In this document: positions 53,615-62,103 of the stretch, one piece after another
How the letters are laid out: every line of letters begins with the position of its first letter
Position numbering within the stretch: position 1 is the stretch's first letter
Assembly: GCF_042675705.1 (NCBI RefSeq)
Contig: NZ_JBHTJJ010000005.1
Origin: Ruegeria arenilitoris
GTDB lineage: Bacteria > Pseudomonadota > Alphaproteobacteria > Rhodobacterales > Rhodobacteraceae
Strand: one strand, 5' to 3'
Length of the DNA: 64,000 bases
Translations under genes and position numbers: made by a program
The notes under the pieces: model-generated
The model's database searches: none
What the model saw: only the letters and a program-made list of their open reading frames with translations
What the model was told of the DNA's origin: nothing

Positions 53615-54436
53615 TCAGACGGTACCGCCTAGCGACCCTTCCAGCTCGGCCATCTCCTGCCCGCCGGCCATCATGTCCTGCAGCTCTTCGGGCGAGATCT
53701 CGCCGCGCCGGGCGGTGCCCAGCGTCTTGCCGCGGTTTAGAACCGTAAACCGGTCGCCCACGGCCAGTGCGTGCCGGACGTTGTGGCTGATGAAGACCAC
53801 GCCGATGCCCTGGTGGCGCACCTTGTCGATGGTGGCCAGCACGTTCGAGGTCTGCCGCACACCCAGTGCCGAGGTCGGTTCGTCCAGGATCAGGATCTTG
53901 GCGCCGAAATAGACCGCACGGGCAATCGCCACGGTCTGACGCTCGCCCCCCGACAGGGTGCCCACCGCCTGATCGGGGCCGCGCAGGTTGATGCCCATCT
54001 TGCGCATCTCTTCCATGCAGACCTCGTTGGCGTGCTCGATGTCGAACCGTTTCAACAGGCCTTTCCCCTTGGTCGGCTCGCGCCCCATGAAGAAATTGCG
54101 CGTGACGCTCATCAGCGGGATCATCGCCAGGTCCTGGAACACGGTGGCGATGCCCGCCTCCATCGCATCGCGGGGCGTGTCGAAGGACATCGGCTGTCCT
54201 TCGAAATAGATCTCGCCCTTGGTGGGTTTGTGCACACCCGACATCGTCTTGATGAAGGTCGATTTGCCCGCCCCGTTGTCACCCAGCAGGCAGTGGCATT
54301 CACCCGGCTTGACGTCGAAACTGACGCCCGCCAACGCGATGATGTTGCCGAAATGCTTTTCGATCTCTTTCATTTCGACGACCGGGGCCACGTCTTTGAC
54401 CGCATCGCCGTGATGGAACTTGGTATCTTCGGTCAT
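53615..54436 (-). CDS. Inositol-type ABC transporter ATP-binding protein
   Basis: 273 aa, a single ABC domain rather than the fused double domain usual in sugar importers of this class. Walker A GDNGAGKST, signature LSGGERQTVAIARA, Walker B ILILDEPTSALG. Energises uptake with the permease whose stop is 1 bp upstream. N-terminal ~20 residues are an extra acidic leader. Between this gene and iolD lie about 150 bp carrying the degenerate operator. Confidence 0.9.
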   Translation of the reverse strand: MTEDTKFHHGDAVKDVAPVVEMKEIEKHFGNIIALAGVSFDVKPGECHCLLGDNGAGKSTFIKTMSGVHKPTKGEIYFEGQPMSFDTPRDAMEAGIATVFQDLAMIPLMSVTRNFFMGREPTKGKGLLKRFDIEHANEVCMEEMRKMGINLRGPDQAVGTLSGGERQTVAIARAVYFGAKILILDEPTSALGVRQTSNVLATIDKVRHQGIGVVFISHNVRHALAVGDRFTVLNRGKTLGTARRGEISPEELQDMMAGGQEMAELEGSLGGTV

Positions 54437-54437
54437 G

Positions 54438-55544
54438 TCAGCGCTCCCCGGTTACGCGTTTGCGGATCGCGTTGTTGAACAGAACGGCGATCAGCAGCAT
54501 CGCCCCCAGGAACACCTGGAACCAGTCCTGATCGAAATCGGTATAGGTCAGGCCGATGACCACCATGCCGAAGATAATCGCCCCGAAGAATGCCCCAATG
54601 GCCGAACCATACCCGCCGGTCAGCAAACAGCCGCCGATCACTGCGGCGATGATCGCCTCGAACTCCTTCTGGAAGCCGCGCCGCGCATCGGTCGAGCCTG
54701 CATCGATCACGGTGATGATCGCCACCAGCGCGGCACAGCAGGCAGTCAGCATGAACAGTGAAATCTTGACCCGGTTCACCGGGACGCCCGAGTTCGACGC
54801 CGCGACCCGGTCGCCGCCCGAGGCGAAGATCCAGTTGCCGGCCGGGGTGCGCAGCAAAACATAGGTGGCGGCGATTGCGAAGGCCACGAACCAAAGAATT
54901 TCAACCGGGACACCCGGCACTTTAGGCGCGCCGCTTTTGAACGTGTCGATGAAGCCCTTTTCGGCCAGCCAGGTGAACAGGCTGCCGAAGGCTTCTCCGG
55001 AAAAGAACGGCGCGAGCCAGTCATTTTCGACCTGATCGCGCACGCCGCGCAGCTGGGTCGACCCGCCGGTTGCCGCCTTGAGCCCCACCAGGGACAGGCC
55101 GCGCAGAATGAACAGAAACGCCAGCGTCACGATGAAGGATGGCAAACCCGAGCGGATGACGATGGTGCCGTTGATTGCCCCGACAAAGGCCGCGAAGACA
55201 AAGGTCATCGGAATCGCGGCCACCAAGGGCAGTTGCCAGGTCACCACGCAGACCCCGAAGAACAGGCCGGCAAAGGCCACCATGGAGCCGATCGACAGGT
55301 CAAACTCGCCCCCGATCATCAGCAGCGCCGCGCCGATGGCCAGAATACCCAGTTGGGCGGCCGGGGTCATGAAGTTCATGATGCCGGCAAGCGTGAACAT
55401 CGATTCATCGGCCGTGATGGCGAAGAAGATGAAGACAAGGATCGCCCCTGCGATGGCCCCCAGTTCGGGCCGCTTCATCAGCTTGGTCAGGAACGGTTCC
55501 TTCTTGATCCGTTCGTCCACCGCCACTTGTGCAGACTCGGTCAT
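54438..55544 (-). CDS. Inositol-type ABC transporter permease
   Basis: 368 aa. BPD_transp_2 family: about nine or ten membrane helices, LLMIGGEFDLSIGSMVAFAGLFFG, NGTIVIRSGLPSFIVTLAFLFILRGLSL, and GCLLTGGYGSAIGAFFGAIIFGMVVIG near the end. An internal soluble loop of about 60 residues (residues 160-215) is longer than in many homologues. Forms the membrane channel for the importer whose binding protein and ATPase flank it; its position in the iol operon indicates inositol as cargo. Confidence 0.9.
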   Translation of the reverse strand: MTESAQVAVDERIKKEPFLTKLMKRPELGAIAGAILVFIFFAITADESMFTLAGIMNFMTPAAQLGILAIGAALLMIGGEFDLSIGSMVAFAGLFFGVCVVTWQLPLVAAIPMTFVFAAFVGAINGTIVIRSGLPSFIVTLAFLFILRGLSLVGLKAATGGSTQLRGVRDQVENDWLAPFFSGEAFGSLFTWLAEKGFIDTFKSGAPKVPGVPVEILWFVAFAIAATYVLLRTPAGNWIFASGGDRVAASNSGVPVNRVKISLFMLTACCAALVAIITVIDAGSTDARRGFQKEFEAIIAAVIGGCLLTGGYGSAIGAFFGAIIFGMVVIGLTYTDFDQDWFQVFLGAMLLIAVLFNNAIRKRVTGER

Positions 55545-55606
55545 GGTTTCCTCCCGTTTGGCAGGGGCGGCGCCCTGACGCCGCCCCGATTTTCAGCCCG
55601 CCGGTA

Positions 55607-56527
55607 TCAGCGGATGCCCTGAGCGGACAGCTCGACCACCTGACCGGCCTTGTCGGCGGTGATCAGGTTCGGACCCGAGGGCACGTTGCCGCCCGGCATC
55701 AGGCCGTACTTGGCGTTCAGCGCCATGAACACGACCGGCAGATAACCCTGCAGATACTGCTGCTGGTCCACCGCAAAGGCCGCGTCACCATCGACGATCG
55801 ACTGCAGGAAGTTGGCCGACAGGTCGAACGAGGCCACGTTCACGTCGCGCCCCGACCCTTTGACGGCGGCCACGGTGGGCTCACCGGCCGAGCTTGCGCC
55901 CAGCGCCATCACGGTATCGACGCTTTCATCCGAAGCCAGAGCCGCCGACACTTTCGACTCAATCTCGGACGGATCGTTGGACGTCGGCAGAACGGTCACA
56001 TTGCCGCCAAAGCCTTCAGCAAAGCCCGCACAGCGCAGGTCCAGCGCGACATTGCCGACCTCGTGGTTCACACAGATCGCATTCTTGCCGCCCATTTCGG
56101 CCAGCTTCTCACCGGCGGCCTTGCCGGCGTCGAATTCATCCTGACCCACATGCAGCGCCGCGCCCAGCTCCTTGGACACGTCCGAGCCCGAGTTCATCGA
56201 GATCACCGGGATACCCGCGGCAACCGCGCGTTCGATCGAGGGGCCAAGCGCGTCGGCGTCCGGGATCGAGACGATCAGCCCGTCGGGCTCCTGGTTTACG
56301 GCAGCGTCGATCAGCTGCGACATGGCAACCATGTCGAAGGTTTCGGGCGCGCGGTATTCGACGTTAACGCCCATATCCGTGCCGGCCTGCTCGACCCCGT
56401 TCTTGACCACGTTCCAGAACGCGTCATTCGCCTGACCGTGCGATACCACGACGATGTCCTGCGCAAAGGCCGGAGTGGCCAGCGCCAGCGCGCCGGCGGC
56501 CAAAGCACCTTTGAAAAATTTGTTCAT
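55607..56527 (-). CDS. Inositol-type ABC transporter substrate-binding protein
   Basis: 306 aa from ATG 56527, behind GGGAGGA. Signal peptide (ending ATPAFAQ) and a type I periplasmic sugar-binding fold: DIVVVSHGQANDAFW, DGLIVSIPDADALGPSIERAVAAGIPVISMNSG, CVNHEVGNVALDLRCAGF. Captures the sugar alcohol in the periplasm for the ATPase/permease pair. A near-perfect LacI-type operator 128 bp upstream may provide its own promoter within the end of iolG. Confidence 0.9.
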   Translation of the reverse strand: MNKFFKGALAAGALALATPAFAQDIVVVSHGQANDAFWNVVKNGVEQAGTDMGVNVEYRAPETFDMVAMSQLIDAAVNQEPDGLIVSIPDADALGPSIERAVAAGIPVISMNSGSDVSKELGAALHVGQDEFDAGKAAGEKLAEMGGKNAICVNHEVGNVALDLRCAGFAEGFGGNVTVLPTSNDPSEIESKVSAALASDESVDTVMALGASSAGEPTVAAVKGSGRDVNVASFDLSANFLQSIVDGDAAFAVDQQQYLQGYLPVVFMALNAKYGLMPGGNVPSGPNLITADKAGQVVELSAQGIR

Positions 56528-56649
56528 TACGTTTCCTCCCACTAGGACAGATTTTTGTCTTGTCCGGGTCCTGGACCCATTCATCCGGCAAGGCCGAATC
56601 TCTGTCGCACCGATACGCATCGGGGCCGTTTCAGTTTCAATACTTCACG

Positions 56650-57663
56650 TCATTTTGCAACCGGTTTCAAAATTTCCTCCAGCTTTACCGGAATACCCGT
56701 CCTGGCCGACCGGGTCGCAGCTTCGGCCAGGGCCAGCGCTGCGACGCCGTCTTCCAGCGTCACCGGCACAGCGGATCCGGTCTTGACCGCAGTCACGAAC
56801 GCATCCCATTCCGCCCGATAGGCAGGCATGTAGCGTTCGAGGAAGAAGTAGGTCGGCTTGGCACTGATCACGCCATCGGCCGTGGACTTCACCAGGTTGT
56901 TCTCGAGCACGTTGCGCGCCTGCAGCAGCCCGCCGGACCCCAACACCTCGACCCGTTGATCATAGCCGTATACGGCCCGGCGAGAATTCTTGATGACGGC
57001 GATCCGACCATCCTTGTAGGTCATGGTGACGACGGCTGTGTCCACATCCCCCGCCTCGGCGATGGCCGGGTCCACGGTCGATGTGCCAACGGCCGAAACA
57101 GTGACTGGTACGTCACCCATGATGAAATTGGCGAGGTCGAAATCATGTATCGTCATGTCCCGAAATAATCCTCCCGAGACTTTCACATAGGAAATCGGGG
57201 GCGGGGCCGGATCAAACGAGGTGATCGACAGCAATTCCGGGCTTCCGATCTCGCCAGACTGAACGGCGGATTTCAATGCGCCGAAGCCCGGATCGAAACG
57301 CCGGTTGAACCCGATCATGACCGGTTGACCGGTACCTGCCACGGCTTGCTGGCTGGCCAGGGCGCGGTTCAGGTCCAGATCGACCGGCTTTTCGCACAGA
57401 ACGGCCTTGCGCGCGGCCGTCGCCGCCTCGATTAGGTCCGAATGCGTATCCGTCGGCGTGGCGATCAGCACCGCGTCGATATCCGGGTCGGCGATGATGT
57501 CCTCCGACGTGCGCGCTACAGCACCATGAGCTTGCGCCAGACGTGCAGCGGCGTCTGCCATTGCGTCCGAAACCGCAACAAGCGTGCTGTCCGGGTGGTC
57601 CGAAATGGCTTGCGCGTGGACGGTTCCGATGCGCCCTGCTCCAAGCAATCCGATTCTGAGCAT
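56650..57663 (-). CDS. iolG: Inositol 2-dehydrogenase (Gfo/Idh/MocA)
   Basis: 337 aa from ATG 57663 (AGAGG upstream). NAD Rossmann loop GLLGAGRIGTVHAQA, catalytic CEKPVDLDLNRA, GFNRRFDPGFGALKSA, and DMTIHDFDLANFIMG with the catalytic Asp/His; these are the marks of genuine myo-inositol dehydrogenase. Oxidises myo-inositol to 2-keto-myo-inositol. First gene of the long leftward inositol operon with a perfect LacI-type operator 42 bp before it; its last codons overlap another copy. Confidence 0.92.
   Translation of the reverse strand: MLRIGLLGAGRIGTVHAQAISDHPDSTLVAVSDAMADAAARLAQAHGAVARTSEDIIADPDIDAVLIATPTDTHSDLIEAATAARKAVLCEKPVDLDLNRALASQQAVAGTGQPVMIGFNRRFDPGFGALKSAVQSGEIGSPELLSITSFDPAPPPISYVKVSGGLFRDMTIHDFDLANFIMGDVPVTVSAVGTSTVDPAIAEAGDVDTAVVTMTYKDGRIAVIKNSRRAVYGYDQRVEVLGSGGLLQARNVLENNLVKSTADGVISAKPTYFFLERYMPAYRAEWDAFVTAVKTGSAVPVTLEDGVAALALAEAATRSARTGIPVKLEEILKPVAK
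56655..56670. promoter_or_regulatory. LacI-type operator copy 4 (inside iolG 3' end)
   Basis: TTGCAACCGGTTTCAA matches the consensus at 15 of 16 positions. It lies within the last codons of iolG, upstream of the transporter genes. Confidence 0.6.
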
Positions 57664-57704
57664 TGTGACCTCTGGGTATATTTCTGGCGGGAGCATGTTC
57701 TTTT

Positions 57705-57720
57705 TTGCAACCGGTTGCAA
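57705..57720. promoter_or_regulatory. LacI-type operator copy 5 (iolG promoter)
   Basis: Perfect TTGCAACCGGTTGCAA, 42 bp before the iolG start. The bases from 57721 to 57963 form a 243-bp gap to the next gene in which I see nothing else clear. Confidence 0.75.
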
Positions 57721-57963
57721 GGATTATTTGCGGCCTGTGCGCGCCCGTGTTCTGGCCCAACACTGCAACGCGGTCAGGACGGCACTCAGCCGTTCGTGGG
57801 CGGGGCCAATCCTTTGAATTTGCTGCCTGGGCGTCCTTGGATGGCTTGGTATTGGCCCATTCGGTTCGGCTTTTGTGATTTCTCCGTCGTCTGTTAAACC
57901 TTTGAGCCGGGGCAGAAATTGACACCGATACCAAACCGCCCCGACCAAGGAGACGATGATTTG

Positions 57964-58926
57964 ATGAATTTGTCCCTGCCGATTCCGCTGCTGGTCATGG
58001 CCATTTTCCCTGCTGCGTTGCTGGACCGATGTTCGGGCCAGAACACCGGCACCGCGCTGGGAGTTCTGGCGCGGGACCGGGTGGCGCTGACGGCGACGGC
58101 CAATGAGATCATCGTGGAACTGCCTGTTGCAGAAGGGTCTCCGGTCAAGGTCGGCGACGTGCTGGTCAGGTTCGACACAGATCTGCAGACCGCGAAGCTG
58201 AACCTCGCGCAGGCGGAACTGGAAAAATCGCAGGCCACGCTGCTGAAACTGGAAGTCGGCCCGCGCGTGGAAGAGATTGCGATCGCGCGCGCCAACGTCG
58301 CCGGCGCCGAGGCGCGTCTGCTGGACGCAGAGGCCGTGTATCAGAGAAATTCCCAGTTGGTCGTCAACTCGGTCGTCAGCCAGGCGCGCCTGGACCAGGA
58401 TATTGCCGCACGCGATTCCGCTCGGGCGGCACTGGAAAGCGCTCGGGAGTCCCTGAAAGAACTGGAAAACGGAACCCGCCCCGAAGATCTGTCGGTGGCC
58501 CGGGCCAATGTGCGCGCGGCTGAAGCGGCGGTTGCCGCCGAGCAGACCGTTCTTGATGACCTAACGGTTGTTGCGACACGGGACGGCATCCTGGATTCCC
58601 TACCCTGGAACCTGGGGGAACGGGTCGCCCAGGGCAGCCCGGTCGCGGTGCTGGTGTCCGGCGCGGCCCCTTACGCCCGCGTCTATGTCCCCGAACCCAG
58701 CCGGGTGGACATCGCGCCCGGAGACTCTCTCGAGGTTCGGATCGATGGGCTGGACCAACCTCTGATGGGCACCGTGCGATGGGTCAGCGACGACCCGTCC
58801 TTCACCCCCTACTACGGGTTGAACACGGATGATCGGACGCGGTTGGTCTATCTGGCAGAAATCGACCTGCCGGAAACCGCCCGAGATCTGCCCGCGGGCG
58901 TTCCCGTTCAGGTGAAGATGCCATGA
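57964..58926 (+). CDS. HlyD-type periplasmic adaptor of an ABC exporter
   Basis: 320 aa from ATG 57964 (TTG 57961 also possible; AAGGAG upstream). N-terminal hydrophobic anchor (residues 3-20), a biotinyl-lipoyl-like piece ELPVAEGSPVKVGDVLVRFD, a long alpha-helical hairpin around residues 75-195, and a beta-barrel end. Bridges the inner membrane transporter to the outer membrane. Its stop overlaps the ATPase start (ATGA). No outer-membrane channel gene adjacent. Confidence 0.88.
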   Translation: MNLSLPIPLLVMAIFPAALLDRCSGQNTGTALGVLARDRVALTATANEIIVELPVAEGSPVKVGDVLVRFDTDLQTAKLNLAQAELEKSQATLLKLEVGPRVEEIAIARANVAGAEARLLDAEAVYQRNSQLVVNSVVSQARLDQDIAARDSARAALESARESLKELENGTRPEDLSVARANVRAAEAAVAAEQTVLDDLTVVATRDGILDSLPWNLGERVAQGSPVAVLVSGAAPYARVYVPEPSRVDIAPGDSLEVRIDGLDQPLMGTVRWVSDDPSFTPYYGLNTDDRTRLVYLAEIDLPETARDLPAGVPVQVKMP

Positions 58927-59849
58927 GCGATCTGGTGGTCTCGACCCAGGGTCTGACGCGCCGGTTCAAAGAGAAGACAGCCGTCAGCAACCTGGACCTG
59001 GAGATACGCCAGGGTCAGATCTATGGGTTTCTGGGCCCGAACGGCTGCGGCAAGACAACGACGATGCGAATGCTGACCGGACTGCTGACGCCCAGCAGCG
59101 GATCCGTCTCGGTGCTGGGCCGGCCGATGCCGCAATACGCCGAACCGCTGAAGAATGAAATCGGATACATGACCCAGATCTTTTCGTATTACCGCGACAT
59201 GACGGTGCTTGAGAACCTGCGCTTTGCCGCCGAGATCTATGGGATGCCGCGCCGCAAATCTGCCGACCGGATCGACGAACTGCTGACAACCTACGACCTG
59301 ACCGAAAACGCCAATCAACTGAGCGGCAGCATGAGCGGCGGGCAGCGGCAGAAACTGGCGCTGGCGGCCACGGTGCTGCACGGCCCCAAGCTGTTGTTTC
59401 TGGACGAGCCGACATCGGCCGTCGACCCCGAAACCCGCCGGTCTTTCTGGGAACAGCTGTTCGACTTGGTCGATCAGGGCGCGACGATGATCGTGTCCAC
59501 GCATTTCATGGACGAGGCGGAACGGTGTCACAAGCTGGCCATTCTCGAGCATGGGGTGAAAAAGGCGGATGGATCGCCCCGGCAACTGATGGAAGACCTG
59601 AACGCCACCGTGATCGAGGTCGAAGGCGAGGGTCTGCGGCAGGTCAAACACCTTCTGGACGACACGCCCAAGGTGCTGTCGACGGCGCAGGTGGGTGCCC
59701 GATTGCGCGTTCTGGTGGACAAGTCGGAAACCGAACCGATGGCGATGATCACGTCGCGCCTTTCGGACTTTTCCAACGTGACGATGTCGGTGCAGCGCCC
59801 CAATCTGGAAGACGTGTTCGTCAGCGCGACGAAGGGGCCCGCCCAATGA
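58923..59849 (+). CDS. ABC-2 exporter ATP-binding protein
   Basis: 308 aa. Walker A GPNGCGKTTTMRM, signature LSGSMSGGQRQKLALA, Walker B LLFLDEPTSAVDPETRR, H-loop VSTHFMDEAERC. The C-terminal ~80 residues form the extension common in DrrA/YbhF-type exporter ATPases. Single domain, so two copies are needed. Overlaps both neighbours by 4 bp. Confidence 0.92.
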   Translation: MSDLVVSTQGLTRRFKEKTAVSNLDLEIRQGQIYGFLGPNGCGKTTTMRMLTGLLTPSSGSVSVLGRPMPQYAEPLKNEIGYMTQIFSYYRDMTVLENLRFAAEIYGMPRRKSADRIDELLTTYDLTENANQLSGSMSGGQRQKLALAATVLHGPKLLFLDEPTSAVDPETRRSFWEQLFDLVDQGATMIVSTHFMDEAERCHKLAILEHGVKKADGSPRQLMEDLNATVIEVEGEGLRQVKHLLDDTPKVLSTAQVGARLRVLVDKSETEPMAMITSRLSDFSNVTMSVQRPNLEDVFVSATKGPAQ

Positions 59850-60991
59850 AACCGCTCCGCCGCATCACCGCCGTTCTCAAGAAAGAGCTGCTGCAACTGC
59901 GGCGCGACCGGATGACCTTTGCCATGGTCGTCATGATCCCGCTGATCCAGCTGCTGTTGTTCGGATACGCAATCAACACCAACATCCGCCATATACCGGT
60001 CGGGATCGTGGATCAGGCCGATTCGTCGCTGTCCCGGACCTTGGCTCAGATCGTTCAAGCCACGCAGGTCGTGACCATTACCGAGGTCTTCTCGACCCCG
60101 GAAGAAGCCGAACAGGCGATCACCGAGTCCACCGTGCGTGCCGCGTTCATCATTCCGCCCGACGTCGATGACCGGCTTGCCCGAAGCCCGTCCATCGGAT
60201 TGGGCCTGCCCAACGCCACCAACCAGACATCCAGCCGCCCCTTGGCTCATTGGATCGTGGACGGGTCGGACACCATGGTGGCCAGCGCCATCAAATCCCT
60301 GCGCAGCATGCCACTGATCGAATTGCTGCGACAGCCGCCAAACCGTCAGGTCCCGACCTTCGAGGTCACGCTGTATTTCAATCCCGAGCAACGATCGGCG
60401 GTGAACATCGTGCCCGGGCTTGTGGGTGTCATCCTGACCATGACCATGATCCTGTTCACCTCGGCCGCCATTGTCCGAGAGCGCGAGCGGGGGAACATGG
60501 AGATGCTGATCAACACCCCGGTCAAATCCATCGAACTGATGATCGGCAAGATCATTCCCTACATCTTCTTGGGCTTGCTGCAGGTCGCGATCATCCTCGG
60601 GCTGGGACATTTCCTGTTCGACGTCCCCATAAACGGAGGGATGATCCCGCTGCTGGTGGTAACGCTTCTGTTCATCATCGCCAGCCTGTCGCTTGGCCTA
60701 GTGATCTCGACACTGGCCCAGAACCAGCTGCAGTCCATGCAGATGACGATTTTCGTTCTGCTGCCCTCGATCCTGATGTCGGGATTCATGTTCCCGTTCG
60801 ACGGGATGCCCAAGCCGGTTCAGGTGATCGCCCAAGTGCTGCCGGCCACCCATTTCATGGACATGATCCGCGGCGTGGTTCTGCGGGATGCAACGCTTTA
60901 CGCTCTGCGCGGTGACATCCTGTGGATGATCGGGTTTGCCGTCCTTGGGATGCTGGCTGCGACGCTCAGGTTCAAGAAACGCCTGGGATAA
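59846..60991 (+). CDS. ABC-2 exporter permease
   Basis: 381 aa from ATG 59846. YbhS/YhhJ-like: N-terminal helix (AMVVMIPLIQLLLFGYAI), an extracytoplasmic domain of about 140 residues, then five C-terminal helices with IVRERERGNMEMLINTPV and LPATHFMDMIRGVVLRD. Exports drugs, lipids or ions; cargo unknown. Only one permease is present, whereas YbhFSR-type systems have two, so a homodimer is likely. Confidence 0.9.
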   Translation: MKPLRRITAVLKKELLQLRRDRMTFAMVVMIPLIQLLLFGYAINTNIRHIPVGIVDQADSSLSRTLAQIVQATQVVTITEVFSTPEEAEQAITESTVRAAFIIPPDVDDRLARSPSIGLGLPNATNQTSSRPLAHWIVDGSDTMVASAIKSLRSMPLIELLRQPPNRQVPTFEVTLYFNPEQRSAVNIVPGLVGVILTMTMILFTSAAIVRERERGNMEMLINTPVKSIELMIGKIIPYIFLGLLQVAIILGLGHFLFDVPINGGMIPLLVVTLLFIIASLSLGLVISTLAQNQLQSMQMTIFVLLPSILMSGFMFPFDGMPKPVQVIAQVLPATHFMDMIRGVVLRDATLYALRGDILWMIGFAVLGMLAATLRFKKRLG

Positions 60992-61055
60992 TAGAGGGGC
61001 GACCAAGGCCGCCCCAAGTGTCTGGATTGCCAGTCTCCTATCCGTGTCGGACCGT

Positions 61056-62099
61056 TCAGATGATCTCGTCCTCGTCGAACATGGGATCATCTTCCAGCTG
61101 CGCGTTGATGTCTTCCATCGAGTCTTCGGCCTTTTCCACGGACCCGACCCGCCCCAGGTGAAAAACGGCATCGCCCTCATTCACCACAGGCATGACCGCA
61201 CGCCCGACGATCAAGCCGTCGAACGGAGCGATGATGTCCTCGCTGGCTTCGCCGAACGGGTCCGATACGGCACCCAACAGATCACCTTTGCGAACCAATT
61301 CACCGTCCGCTTTATAGATCCGGAGGATTCCGCCCATCGGGGCGCGCAACCACTTGCTGGACGAACAGAACTGCGGTGCCGCTTTGGGCTTGGAGATCCG
61401 CTTGGCGGGAACCATCCCCATGTGCCTCAGTACCCGCAGAATGCCCGCAAGGCCCGCGCGGATCGACAGTTCATCCAGGCGAAGACCCTCGCCCGCTTCG
61501 TACAACAGGATATCTTTACCCTGCGCCTTCGCCGCGCCACGCAATGATCCGTCGCGCAGGGGCGATTGGATGACGATCGGTGCTCCGAAAACGCTGGCCA
61601 GTTCCTTGGTCCGAGGGTTGTGGGGCGAGATCCGGATCTGCGGATAGTTCGTGCGATGTATCGCCGCCGAATGCAGATCGATCCCCAGATCCGAGCGGGC
61701 GACGATTTCGGTCATGAACAGATGCGCCAGCCGCGAGGCCAGCGACCCGTTCTCGCTGCCGGGAAACACCCGGTTCAGGTCGCGACGGTCGGGCAGATAG
61801 CGGGAATGGTTGATGAAGCCGAACGCATTCACGATCGGCACCGCGATCAGCGTGCCTTTCAATGTCGCCAGGTTGGGCGCACGCAACAGGCGGCGAATGA
61901 TCTCGACGCCGATCACCTCATCACCATGCACCCCACCGCTGACAAAGACGGTGGGCCCGTCCTGTCGGCCATGCACCACATGCGCGGACATGGTCACCGG
62001 GGTATGGTCCGACAGAACGCTGACCGGCAGATCCACGGTAAGCCGCGATCCCGGCGCCACCGTGGCGTGGCCGATCGTGAATGGCTGCCGCTTTGCCAT
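61056..62099 (-). CDS. Succinylglutamate desuccinylase/aspartoacylase-family protein
   Basis: 347 aa. Zinc carboxypeptidase-like: HGDEVIG gives the first His/Glu ligands, RDLNRVFPG the R-x-x-N-R-type substrate box, and DLHS the second His. The C-terminal domain (from ~ residue 240) is a lipoyl-like beta barrel with GGILRIYKADGELVRKGDLLGAVSD. Lies 4 bp after rimK; it could hydrolyse amide- or glutamate-linked products made by RimK. Exact substrate unknown. Confidence 0.85.
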   Translation of the reverse strand: MAKRQPFTIGHATVAPGSRLTVDLPVSVLSDHTPVTMSAHVVHGRQDGPTVFVSGGVHGDEVIGVEIIRRLLRAPNLATLKGTLIAVPIVNAFGFINHSRYLPDRRDLNRVFPGSENGSLASRLAHLFMTEIVARSDLGIDLHSAAIHRTNYPQIRISPHNPRTKELASVFGAPIVIQSPLRDGSLRGAAKAQGKDILLYEAGEGLRLDELSIRAGLAGILRVLRHMGMVPAKRISKPKAAPQFCSSSKWLRAPMGGILRIYKADGELVRKGDLLGAVSDPFGEASEDIIAPFDGLIVGRAVMPVVNEGDAVFHLGRVGSVEKAEDSMEDINAQLEDDPMFDEDEII

Positions 62100-62103
62100 G
62101 CCG

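Noticed and set aside
57919..57963. Longer start for the HlyD-type gene at 57919
   Set aside because: It would precede the AAGGAG ribosome site at 57947-57952; the site fits starts at 57961/57964.
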